Origin: SZUA-430 sp964647355
GTDB lineage: Bacteria; Pseudomonadota; Alphaproteobacteria; Micropepsales; Micropepsaceae
Assembly: GCA_964647355.1 (NCBI GenBank)
Contig: CAZYGK010000200.1
Span: 1 to 5,156 of the forward strand
Length of the DNA stretch: 5,156 nucleotides
Reading direction: 5' to 3'
Positions 1 through 5,156 of the stretch are shown piece after piece. Position numbers and translations under genes: made by a program. Numbering within the stretch: position 1 is the stretch's first letter; each line of letters begins with the position of its first letter. The notes below the pieces were generated by a model. The model was not told the DNA's origin and ran no database searches. It saw nothing but the letters and a program-made list of their open reading frames with translations.

Positions 1-104
1 TCCACAAGCGCGGCAACTTCATGACCAGCCACACCATCGTCATGCGCTCCAAAACCCGCACCGTGCGCTGGATCAAAGCCCGCCACGTGATCAAGGGCGT
101 CTAA
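1..104 (+). CDS. glpX: C-terminal end of probable class II fructose-1,6-bisphosphatase (partial)
   Basis: The frame is open from position 3 to a TAA at 102-104 and gives the last 33 residues of a protein whose beginning lies outside the window. The tail reads HTIVMRSKTRTVRWIKARH, which resembles the closing strand of GlpX-type fructose-1,6-bisphosphatases as I recall them (a 'T-x-S/T-[LI]-VMRS-x-(S/T)-x-TVRWI' ending). GlpX hydrolyses fructose-1,6-bisphosphate to fructose-6-phosphate in gluconeogenesis and the Calvin cycle and acts in the cytoplasm. The context agrees: in many Rhizobiales glpX lies just upstream of recJ, and recJ starts at 4727 here. The catalytic metal-binding residues are upstream of the window and cannot be checked. 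The call rests on a short tail plus remembered synteny, so it is probable, not certain. Confidence 0.6.
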   Translation, partial: HKRGNFMTSHTIVMRSKTRTVRWIKARHVIKGV

Positions 105-123
105 AACTCCCACCATCATCATG

Positions 124-253
124 TTGTCATCCCGGCCGAACGGAGCGAAGCGAAGTGAGCGCCGGGACCCAGGGGATCAAGCACAGCAGGTCGCGCCCAT
201 TCCCCTGGGTCCCGGCTCGCGCATCGCTTTGCTCCGCTTGGCCGGGATGACAA
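124..253. repeat. 130-bp imperfect palindromic intergenic element
   Basis: The outer arms ttgtcatcccggcc (124-137) and ggccgggatgacaa (240-253) are perfect reverse complements over 14 bp. The inner arms ccgggacccagggga (162-176) and tcccctgggtcccgg (201-215) are perfect over 15 bp. The 24-bp stretches between them (138-161 and 216-239) pair imperfectly, at roughly two thirds of positions, and a loop of about 24 bases (177-200) closes the structure. It starts 20 bases after the upstream stop codon and ends 22 bases before the ATG of the next gene. Elements with this 'GTCATCCCGGCC' edge and a GAAGCG-like interior are familiar as dispersed intergenic palindromes in Rhizobiales. In RNA it would form a very long hairpin, which could stop transcription or protect the 3' end of the upstream message. 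No transposase is present. Confidence 0.85.
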
Positions 254-275
254 GTTATGAGTGCGGGATCGCCCA

Positions 276-1892
276 ATGCGCCTGACCGAAGTAAAACTGC
301 CGCTCGGCCACACCGAGGCCGACCTGCGTGCTGCGGTGTTGAAGCGGCTCCGCGTGCGTGACGACGAGCTGATCGATCTCGCCGTGTTCCGCCGCGCCGT
401 CGATGCGCGCAAGCCCAAGGCCATCGTCTTCATCTACACGATCGACGTCGCGATGAAGAACGAAGCGGCGGTCATGGCGCGGCTCAAGGGCGACCGCCAC
501 GTCGGCGCCTCGCCCGACATGAGCTACAAAATCACCCGCACCCAAATGCCGCCGGCCAAGCGCCCGGTCGTGATCGGCGCAGGCCCGTGCGGAATTTTCG
601 CAGCCCTGATCCTGGCGGAGATGGGACTGCGCCCCATCATCCTGGAGCGCGGCAAAGTCGTGCGCGAACGCACGAAGGACACGTTCGGCTTCTGGCGCAA
701 GCGCATACTCAACCCGGAATCGAATGCGCAATTCGGCGAGGGCGGGGCAGGCACGTTCTCCGACGGCAAACTCTACAGCCAAGTCAAAGACCCGCGCTTC
801 CTCGGCCGCAAGGTGCTCAAAGAGTTCGTCGAAGGCGGCGCCCCGCCGGAAATTCTCTATGTCTCGAAGCCGCATATCGGAACGTTCCGCTTGGTTCAGG
901 TGGTCGAGCACATGCGCGCCAAGATCGAGGCGTTAGGCGGCGAGTTCCGCTTTCAAACCCGCGTCGAGCGCCTCATCGTGAACAAGGCGTCGGACGGCGA
1001 GCGCCGCGTCGCAGGCCTCGCCCTCGCCGACGGATCGACGCTCGAAGCCGAGCACGTGGTGCTCGCGGTCGGCCACAGCGCCCGCGACACGTTCCAGATG
1101 CTCTACGACGAAGGCGTCTACATCGAAGCAAAGCCGTTCTCGATCGGCTTTCGCATCGAGCACCCACAATCGCTGATCGACCGCGCGCGGCTGGGGCCTA
1201 ACGCCGGAAACAAACTGCTCGGCGCCGCCGACTACAAAATCGTGCATCACGCCAAGAACGGCCGCTCCGTCTACAGCTTTTGCATGTGCCCCGGCGGCAC
1301 GGTGGTCGCGACCGCGTCCGAACCGGGCCGCGTCGTCACGAACGGCATGAGCCAATACTCCCGCAACGAGCGCAACGCGAACGCCGGCATCGTCGTCGGC
1401 ATCACGCCCGCTGACTACCCCGGCCACCCGCTCGCCGGGATCGCCTTCCAACGCCACTGGGAGGAGCGCGCGTTCGAAGCGGGCGGCAGGGACTACACCG
1501 CGCCGGGACAGCGCGTCGGCGACTTCATCGCCGCCCGCGCCTCGACAGAACTCGGCGACGTCGTCCCCTCCTACAAACCGTCAGTACGCCCGACCGACCT
1601 CTCAACCTGCCTGCCGGACTACGCCATCGAAGCCATCCGCGAAGCACTCCCCGCCTTCGACAAACAGATCAAAGGCTTCGCGCTCGCCGACGCGGTGCTA
1701 ACCGGCGTCGAAACCCGAACCTCCTCACCGATCTCGATCAAACGCGGCGACGACTTCCAAAGCCTCAACACACGCGGCCTCTACCCAGCCGGCGAAGGCG
1801 CAGGCTACGCCGGCGGCATCCTCTCGGCGGCAATCGATGGGATAAAGGTGGCGGAAGCGGTCGCGAGGGGAGTGACGGCAATTATCGGGTAG
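276..1892 (+). CDS. NAD(P)/FAD-dependent oxidoreductase (COG2509-type flavoprotein)
   Basis: This is a 538-residue cytoplasmic flavoprotein. After a family-typical N-terminal region of about 95 residues comes the dinucleotide-binding Rossmann motif VVIGAGPCG (98-106, GxGxxG), with the acidic strand end ILERG near 122-126. It is followed by NPESNAQFGEGGAGTFSDGK (146-165), a signature of the uncharacterised FAD dehydrogenases of COG2509. CMCPGG (336-341) and the C-terminal FAD-contact segment GLYPAGEGAGYAGG (501-514) complete the family pattern, so the protein looks full length and intact. Substrate and reaction are unknown for the family. I chose ATG 276 because GGGA at 265-268 lies 7 bases upstream; GTG 261 would add five residues (MRDRP) and has a poorer upstream site. 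Codon use is strongly G/C-ending, like recJ, so this looks like a resident gene. The palindrome at 124-253 separates it from the upstream gene. Confidence 0.9.
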   Translation: MRLTEVKLPLGHTEADLRAAVLKRLRVRDDELIDLAVFRRAVDARKPKAIVFIYTIDVAMKNEAAVMARLKGDRHVGASPDMSYKITRTQMPPAKRPVVIGAGPCGIFAALILAEMGLRPIILERGKVVRERTKDTFGFWRKRILNPESNAQFGEGGAGTFSDGKLYSQVKDPRFLGRKVLKEFVEGGAPPEILYVSKPHIGTFRLVQVVEHMRAKIEALGGEFRFQTRVERLIVNKASDGERRVAGLALADGSTLEAEHVVLAVGHSARDTFQMLYDEGVYIEAKPFSIGFRIEHPQSLIDRARLGPNAGNKLLGAADYKIVHHAKNGRSVYSFCMCPGGTVVATASEPGRVVTNGMSQYSRNERNANAGIVVGITPADYPGHPLAGIAFQRHWEERAFEAGGRDYTAPGQRVGDFIAARASTELGDVVPSYKPSVRPTDLSTCLPDYAIEAIREALPAFDKQIKGFALADAVLTGVETRTSSPISIKRGDDFQSLNTRGLYPAGEGAGYAGGILSAAIDGIKVAEAVARGVTAIIG

Positions 1893-1952
1893 CGCAGAGG
1901 GTCCGCTTAGATTTCGGGTACCATTCTCCAGTGATTCGCAGCCTCGGTCGCA

Positions 1953-1958
1953 AAGAGG
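1953..1958 (+). promoter_or_regulatory. Strong Shine-Dalgarno site (AAGAGG)
   Basis: AAGAGG at 1953-1958 lies 6 bases before ATG 1965. It is the best ribosome binding site I see in the window and decides the start of the following unrecognised gene. It also argues that this reading frame is real and not a shadow of the reverse-strand frames that overlap it. Confidence 0.7.
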
Positions 1959-1964
1959 TCACAC

Positions 1965-2549
1965 ATGATCAAGTCCAACCGATCCCATTTCGGCGGCCTC
2001 AGCCACTTTGGCGTGGTTGAGACAACCGCATTTTCCTGCGCACTGATCACTGCGCCAGAAGGAATTGGCGAGCCGTCGTCCACTGTCTTCATGGAATTTT
2101 CTGGCGACTGGGAGACAGATCGAGATCGACGAATAGTGGCCAAAGCTCACCTCCAAGCTCGTCTCAGCGCCGCCCAACAGTCGCAAGTACACGCCGCCCT
2201 CCTAGACCAAGTGAATCAATCGGTAGGCGTCGGATTTCCGTTAGACAGTGCAATTCGGCACGCGGTTGCAAAGGAGGCGCAATCCGTGGCGCGCTTCATT
2301 GCATTGCCGCCGGGCGACCCCTTCTCTAGGGCAGAGCAATACACCGCGGAGAGTCGGCGACTGGTCGATGTGGTAGGCTTAGTCGCGGCCAGCATCGGAG
2401 AAGCGCCGATAGGATATAACTCGGACGGGCAAGTCTTCGTGCATCCTGCGCTTTCTGAAGAATTCGCGAAGCCTGGAAATGAGCTATTAGCCGATATCCT
2501 TGAGGACACTGTGCACCAAGGGACGCGCCGCATGAGCGCCAATGGCTAG
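1965..2549 (+). CDS. Hypothetical protein, 194 residues, family not recognised
   Basis: I do not recognise this protein. It starts at an ATG 6 bases after AAGAGG and ends at a TAG at 2547-2549, 50 bases before the convergent tcmP stop. It has no evident signal peptide and no clear membrane segment. The N-terminal third (1-50) contains a beta-like stretch, VVETTAFSCALITAPEG, ending in STVFMEFSGDW. Residues 55-135 look mostly helical and rich in A, Q, R and L (for example AHLQARLSAAQQSQVHAALL). The C-terminal part has IGYNSDGQVFVHPALSEEF and a short acidic helix, ELLADILEDTV. Codons are less G/C-biased than in the flanking oxidoreductase and recJ, with ata, cta, tta and aat used, which fits an acquired gene. 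It is 72 bases downstream of the oxidoreductase; whether they are co-transcribed cannot be told. Confidence 0.6.
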   Translation: MIKSNRSHFGGLSHFGVVETTAFSCALITAPEGIGEPSSTVFMEFSGDWETDRDRRIVAKAHLQARLSAAQQSQVHAALLDQVNQSVGVGFPLDSAIRHAVAKEAQSVARFIALPPGDPFSRAEQYTAESRRLVDVVGLVAASIGEAPIGYNSDGQVFVHPALSEEFAKPGNELLADILEDTVHQGTRRMSANG

Positions 2550-2599
2550 TCTAGTTGCCTGCTCGCCAGTCGCCCGTACGTAGAAGGTTGAATAGCAAA

Positions 2600-3490
2600 C
2601 TACCGCACAGGGTCACCTTGCCTAAGTATGTGATTGGCTATCTTTGCGCCAGTCGCGTTGGGTCCGGCAAACAAGAGATAATAGATCGGTGTTCCGTGGC
2701 TATTGCGAATGACCCGCGGGGCGGCCGAGTGTCCGAAAATCTGCTTCAGTCGGGCATTGTACCACTTCACTAACTTGGTGCCTGCATCATCGATCTTCCG
2801 GAAATCCACATCGTCAAACAGCGTGAGCGACTTCTCGTAAACGACATCACGCCATTCCGGTGAGCCGAAGTAACCGTCAAGCAGCTGCTGGCGCGCCGCG
2901 TTTGGCATTTCGGCTTTCGACAACAGTCGGTGAATCGTGTGTCCGAGCGGAAAGTTGATCAAAACCTCGAGGGACTTCGTCTTGGCGATTGCTTCCAGCG
3001 TCGGCCATTTTACCTGTAAGCCAAACGGATCAAGCAGGACAACGCCGCGCCAACGTCTCCAATCAATTCCTCGATTGTTGATGAGGATGCTGTCGATTGC
3101 AGCGCTTGCATCGTCTCGCTGAATACGAATCCGCAGTTCGGGGTGCAGTGCCTTCAGCTTTTCCAGTTCAGCCACGCGCTCGGCGCTGGCATCTACGAAG
3201 ATGTACTGCGTAAACGGAGGGTCAACCGCAAGGGCCACCCTTGGGGATCCATCAACGAATTCTTGCTGTTCGCCATCAACTGCTTCGTCGAAGAGCCCTC
3301 TTATCGGTTTACGAGATTTGGTTCTCAACTTTGCCCGGCCGGCGCCGGCGAACGCATCGAAGTAGAGGTAGCCTTTGAGGAAGTTCTGCTTGTTCAGGAT
3401 GCTTGTGTACGCTTGCAGATACTGGCCGAGGCAAGCGAGCTTCTCCTTCGCCCACGGGCCAACGGTTCCATCTTTCGAATAACTCGTCAT
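2600..3490 (-). CDS. tcmP: Three-Cys-motif partner protein TcmP (methyltransferase-like)
   Basis: A 296-residue protein resembling TcmP, the family defined by its habit of sitting next to a DUF5131 three-Cys-motif protein, as here. The N-terminus GPWAKEKLACLGQYLQAY (11-28) is typical. Next comes YLYFDAFAGAGRA (41-53), like the SAM-binding glycine-rich motif I of class I methyltransferases. IFVDAS (97-102) resembles the acidic end of strand 2, and LLDPFG (152-157) the catalytic-loop strand 4 motif; INFPLG (178-183) and YYLLFAG (280-286) follow. I infer a Rossmann-type methyltransferase-like fold; activity and substrate are not established. The start ATG at 3490 overlaps the stop of the upstream DUF5131 gene as ATGA, and no good ribosome site precedes it, so translation is probably coupled. 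A longer open frame to 3721 exists but lies inside the DUF5131 gene. The length looks normal for the family. Confidence 0.88.
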   Translation of the reverse strand: MTSYSKDGTVGPWAKEKLACLGQYLQAYTSILNKQNFLKGYLYFDAFAGAGRAKLRTKSRKPIRGLFDEAVDGEQQEFVDGSPRVALAVDPPFTQYIFVDASAERVAELEKLKALHPELRIRIQRDDASAAIDSILINNRGIDWRRWRGVVLLDPFGLQVKWPTLEAIAKTKSLEVLINFPLGHTIHRLLSKAEMPNAARQQLLDGYFGSPEWRDVVYEKSLTLFDDVDFRKIDDAGTKLVKWYNARLKQIFGHSAAPRVIRNSHGTPIYYLLFAGPNATGAKIANHILRQGDPVR

Positions 3491-4254
3491 CTGGCCGCCG
3501 CGTACAGGATGGCGGGGCTCGCGCAGCTCGAAGGCAACTTGGGAAACTCGTTCCACTCCTTCCCATTCAACATCCGCCCGCCCGACTTCGGCCGGAACCC
3601 GCCCCATTGTTTGAAGAAAAACGGCACGCGCGCCTTTCGGCATTGCTTGCGAATGTCTTCGACCCAAGCGGCATCCATCGGGCGCGCGCGCGGACCACTT
3701 TCGCCACCAACGATCACCCATTCGATCGAAGCGAGGTCAAGCTCACCGATCGGGCCGATCAACGGCTCGATCGATAAGAAGCGAACCGACGCGTTCGTCT
3801 GCGCCATATGGTTCACGCGCGACCGCTTCGATCCGTCCTCAACGGAAGCGCCAAGCCAAATGTTCGCAGGCGCTTTCGCTGCCGCATAGCGCCGGTTCAC
3901 ATAGTCGCGCAGCCGCGAACTCCGCTTTGTCAGCACCTGAAACACGTGCCAGTTCGCACGCTCCATGGTGTGGAACACTCGATCGACAAAACTGAACGGC
4001 ACCTCCTTGTGAAAGAGGTCGCTCATCGAATTTACGAAGATCATCTTCGGGGTTCGCCATGACAGCGGCTGGAGAAGCCGCTCCGGCCGAAGCATCAAAT
4101 CGAACCCTTGCTCGAACGGATGGTCCGGCACGCCACGGAACCGTTCCGCAAACCGCTCCGCGTAACAGTTGTCGCAGCCCGCGCTGATCTTCGTGCAGCC
4201 GGTGACTGGGTTCCACGTCGCGTTCGTCCACTCGATTGAGGTTTTGGTCGCCAT
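3487..4254 (-). CDS. DUF5131 / phage Gp37-Gp68 family three-Cys-motif protein
   Basis: A 255-residue member of the DUF5131 (phage Gp37/Gp68, COG4422) family. The diagnostic N-terminus IEWTNATWNPVTGCTKISAGCDNCYAE has cysteines 20, 27 and 30 (C-x6-C-x2-C), the presumed metal or iron-sulfur site. Further family motifs follow in order: VNSMSDLFH (74-82), FQVLTKR (105-111), NIWLGASVED (131-140), SIEPLIGPIG (161-170), VGGESGPRARPM (182-193) and PFFFKQWGG (211-219). All are intact. The family is often compared with radical-SAM/spore-photoproduct-lyase-like proteins, but the Cys spacing is not the classic CxxxCxxC, so a radical SAM role is inference. MATKTSIEWT at 4254 fits family N-termini, with GGA six bases upstream. 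ATG 4260 (two residues longer) would make the message leaderless, and TTG 4281 would lie inside the promoter. It is the first gene of a LexA-box-controlled operon with tcmP. Confidence 0.9.
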   Translation of the reverse strand: MATKTSIEWTNATWNPVTGCTKISAGCDNCYAERFAERFRGVPDHPFEQGFDLMLRPERLLQPLSWRTPKMIFVNSMSDLFHKEVPFSFVDRVFHTMERANWHVFQVLTKRSSRLRDYVNRRYAAAKAPANIWLGASVEDGSKRSRVNHMAQTNASVRFLSIEPLIGPIGELDLASIEWVIVGGESGPRARPMDAAWVEDIRKQCRKARVPFFFKQWGGFRPKSGGRMLNGKEWNEFPKLPSSCASPAILYAAAR

Positions 4255-4264
4255 ACTCATTCCA

Positions 4265-4279
4265 GAACAAAATGGGAAC
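4265..4279 (-). promoter_or_regulatory. LexA (SOS) box, alphaproteobacterial type
   Basis: On the minus strand this reads GTTC-CCATTTT-GTTC, a perfect match to the alphaproteobacterial LexA operator GTTC-N7-GTTC. It covers part of the spacer and the predicted -10 region of the promoter for the DUF5131-tcmP operon and ends 4 bases before ATG 4260. LexA bound here would block RNA polymerase, so the operon should be induced by DNA damage. Scanning GTTC and GAAC occurrences by eye, I found only one other N7 match in the window (4470-4484). Confidence 0.82.
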
Positions 4280-4295
4280 AAAGAAAAAATGTCAA
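4267..4295 (-). promoter_or_regulatory. SOS promoter of the DUF5131-tcmP operon
   Basis: On the minus strand a perfect -35 hexamer TTGACA (4295-4290) is followed by a 17-base spacer that starts with a run of six T. The -10-like TTTTGT (4272-4267) matches the consensus only weakly. Transcription would start close to 4260, leaving almost no leader before the start codon. The LexA box at 4265-4279 overlaps the spacer and the -10. Confidence 0.68.
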
Positions 4296-4461
4296 GCCAT
4301 TGGGGTGGGCATTACGTAGAATCGGCGCTGCATCGACGCACTTTCGCCCGCACCTGCGACCAAGTCGAATGCGTCGTCGAGCGTAGCCCCCCACGACGCT
4401 TACAACTCGGGAAGTGGCTTCTGCACGGCTGGGAGTGAGAGCGTGTCCGGTACTTTTCTTG

Positions 4462-4490
4462 TTGATGTTGTTCGTAGTTTGTTCTATACC
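4462..4490 (+). promoter_or_regulatory. Predicted promoter pointing toward recJ
   Basis: TTGATG (4462-4467, 4 of 6 to TTGACA) and TATACC (4485-4490, 4 of 6 to TATAAT) are separated by exactly 17 bases. The spacer contains a perfect LexA box. Transcription would begin near 4497, about 230 bases ahead of the recJ start codon. The first ATGs after it open only tiny frames (MAR, then an 11-residue MITEGCRGAAV), so the transcript is either a long recJ leader or something non-coding. Confidence 0.55.
4470..4484 (+). promoter_or_regulatory. Second LexA (SOS) box, alphaproteobacterial type
   Basis: It reads GTTC-GTAGTTT-GTTC, a perfect GTTC-N7-GTTC match, and fills most of the spacer between the -35 and -10 elements of the promoter at 4462-4490. 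It is about 190 bases from the box of the DUF5131-tcmP operon and in the opposite orientation. The position within a promoter makes a chance match less likely. Confidence 0.7.
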
Positions 4491-4726
4491 GTGCATCTAG
4501 ATGGCTCGATGATAACCGAAGGTTGTCGCGGTGCTGCAGTGTGACGACCAAACCAAAAAATTTCACGGCGCCAGGCCGCGGTTTCACCGCCTAACTTCCG
4601 GGTACATGGGGTTGTTCGCTCAAATTCGCACCCGGTACCCCCCCCTTGGCCGTTGTCCACCGTGTAGGTCCGGCGCGACCGCCCCAGCCACTCCCGCCAA
4701 AGCACAAGACCGGCGACAATGGGAAA

Positions 4727-5156
4727 ATGACCGCGACCGCCAAGCACCTGACCGCTGCCGAGCCCGCCTACCTCAATGTCGCGCGCTCGGCGCTTGGCCG
4801 GCGTTGGGTTGAACGCCCGCACGATCCCTCGCAGGCGCTCAGCCTCGCGCAGCGCCTGAAGACGGCGGAGATCGTCGGCCGCCTGCTCGTCGGTCGCGGC
4901 GTCGACCCGGCGCGCGCGGAGAGCTATCTCAACCCGTCGCTGAAGACCGACCTGCCGAACCCGAGCTCGGTCAAAGACATGGACATCGCCGCCGCGCGCT
5001 TGGCCGAGGCGGTGCAGACGGCTGAGAAGATCGCAATCTTCGGCGACTACGACGTCGACGGCGCGACCTCGTCGTCGTTGCTCGCCCGCTACCTGCGCGC
5101 GGTCGGCAGCGACGCCATCATCTACATCCCCGACCGCATCGCCGAAGGTTACGGCC
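4727..5156 (+). CDS. recJ: Single-stranded-DNA-specific exonuclease RecJ, N-terminal part (partial)
   Basis: The first 143 residues of RecJ are present; the rest (the family is usually near 600 residues) runs off the window. RecJ degrades single-stranded DNA 5' to 3' in recombination, mismatch and base-excision repair in the cytoplasm. The visible part has the N-terminal LNVARSALGRRWVER (16-30), then PSSVKDMDIAAARLAEAV (79-96), then IFGDYDVDGATSSSLL (104-119). The DYDVDG (107-112) is DHH-phosphoesterase motif I with its metal-binding aspartates, and IYIPDRIAEGYG (132-143) is a RecJ signature. ATG 4727 gives the expected short lead-in; the ribosome site is weak, with GGGA only two bases upstream. 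Codon use is strongly G/C-ending, like the oxidoreductase. A LexA-box promoter about 230 bases upstream points at it, so it may be SOS-inducible; that is inference. Confidence 0.93.
   Translation, partial: MTATAKHLTAAEPAYLNVARSALGRRWVERPHDPSQALSLAQRLKTAEIVGRLLVGRGVDPARAESYLNPSLKTDLPNPSSVKDMDIAAARLAEAVQTAEKIAIFGDYDVDGATSSSLLARYLRAVGSDAIIYIPDRIAEGYG

Larger units (their letters stand above)
4296..4726. other. 431-bp region between divergent genes, no supported coding sequence
   Basis: The only signals I can support here are the second LexA box and promoter at 4462-4490. No frame shows family motifs or a convincing ribosome site. Frames on both strands run into or across recJ or the DUF5131 promoter and read as low-complexity R/P/A-rich shadows. 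Small structures seen: a short hairpin GCGGT-TTC-ACCGC at 4578-4590, an imperfect stem made of GGTTGTC and GACGACC within 4522-4550, and a run of eight C at 4638-4645. Composition is mixed, AT-richer around 4440-4510 and GC-richer near recJ. It may hold the leader of recJ, a small RNA, or the remains of a lost gene. Confidence 0.55.

Noticed and set aside
882..897. Near LexA boxes with wrong spacing: GTTC-N6-GTTC here, GTTC-N5-GTTC near 3396, GTTC-N8-GTTC near 4211
   Set aside because: The operator needs exactly seven bases between the half-sites, and these lie within coding sequence.
933..1457. 174-codon and other reverse-strand frames inside the oxidoreductase gene (also 255-911)
   Set aside because: They are antisense to a well-supported flavoprotein, and their D/V/A/R-rich composition is what G/C-ending codons give on the opposite strand.
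3491..3721. 77-residue N-terminal extension of tcmP
   Set aside because: It lies wholly inside the DUF5131 coding region, reads as low-information R/P/G-rich sequence, and the ATGA overlap at 3487-3490 gives a natural start matching the family.
3143..3889. 248-codon open frame on the + strand across tcmP and DUF5131
   Set aside because: It is antisense to two intact, motif-bearing genes and has no family motifs of its own; a shadow frame in GC-rich DNA.
4553..4590. Possible minus-strand terminator: hairpin 4578-4590 followed by an A-run (T-run on the minus strand) near 4553-4559
   Set aside because: The stem is only five pairs and about 18 bases from the T-run, and there is no known minus-strand transcript to end there.
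4638..4645. Run of eight C as a phase-variation tract
   Set aside because: It is outside any coding sequence and short for a GC-rich genome, with no promoter clearly spanning it.
4484..4822. Open frames 4484-4822 (-) and 4531-4812 (+) before and across the recJ start
   Set aside because: They overlap recJ in other frames, lack ribosome sites and family motifs, and have shadow-like composition.
1..5156. tRNA, rRNA, CRISPR array, insertion sequence, integrase
   Set aside because: I looked for cloverleaf ends, repeat-spacer periodicity and transposase or integrase motifs and saw none.

Overview
The window looks like a GC-rich alphaproteobacterial chromosome, most likely Rhizobiales (Hyphomicrobiales)-like. 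Three things suggest this: high-GC codon use, a long 'gtcatcccggcc' type intergenic palindrome, and two sites matching the alphaproteobacterial LexA (SOS) box GTTC-N7-GTTC. The gene frame is probably glpX (only the 3' end is present) on the left and recJ (only the 5' end is present) on the right. I recall these two as close neighbours in many relatives, so the material between them probably represents one or more accessory insertions.

Layout: 1-104, C-terminal end of a probable class II fructose-1,6-bisphosphatase (GlpX). 124-253, a 130-bp imperfect palindrome. 276-1892 (+), an NAD(P)/FAD-dependent oxidoreductase with host-like codon use. 1965-2549 (+), an unrecognised 194-residue protein with a strong ribosome binding site. 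2600-4254 (-), a two-gene operon whose reading frames overlap by four bases. It encodes a DUF5131/Gp37-Gp68 'three-Cys-motif' protein and its partner TcmP. 4255-4726, a regulatory intergenic region with two SOS-type promoters that point away from each other. 4727 to the end (+), the start of recJ, the single-strand-specific DNA exonuclease.

The most interesting part is the right half. The DUF5131-tcmP operon has a -35 TTGACA and a perfect LexA box lying over its spacer and -10 region, so it is predicted to be induced by DNA damage. A second perfect LexA box sits in the spacer of a promoter (TTGATG-N17-TATACC) that points toward recJ, with no convincing gene between it and recJ. I infer a DNA-damage-responsive module: a cysteine-motif, possibly iron-sulfur, protein; a partner with a methyltransferase-like fold; and possibly an SOS-inducible recJ. 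The biochemical function of the DUF5131/TcmP pair is not known to me.
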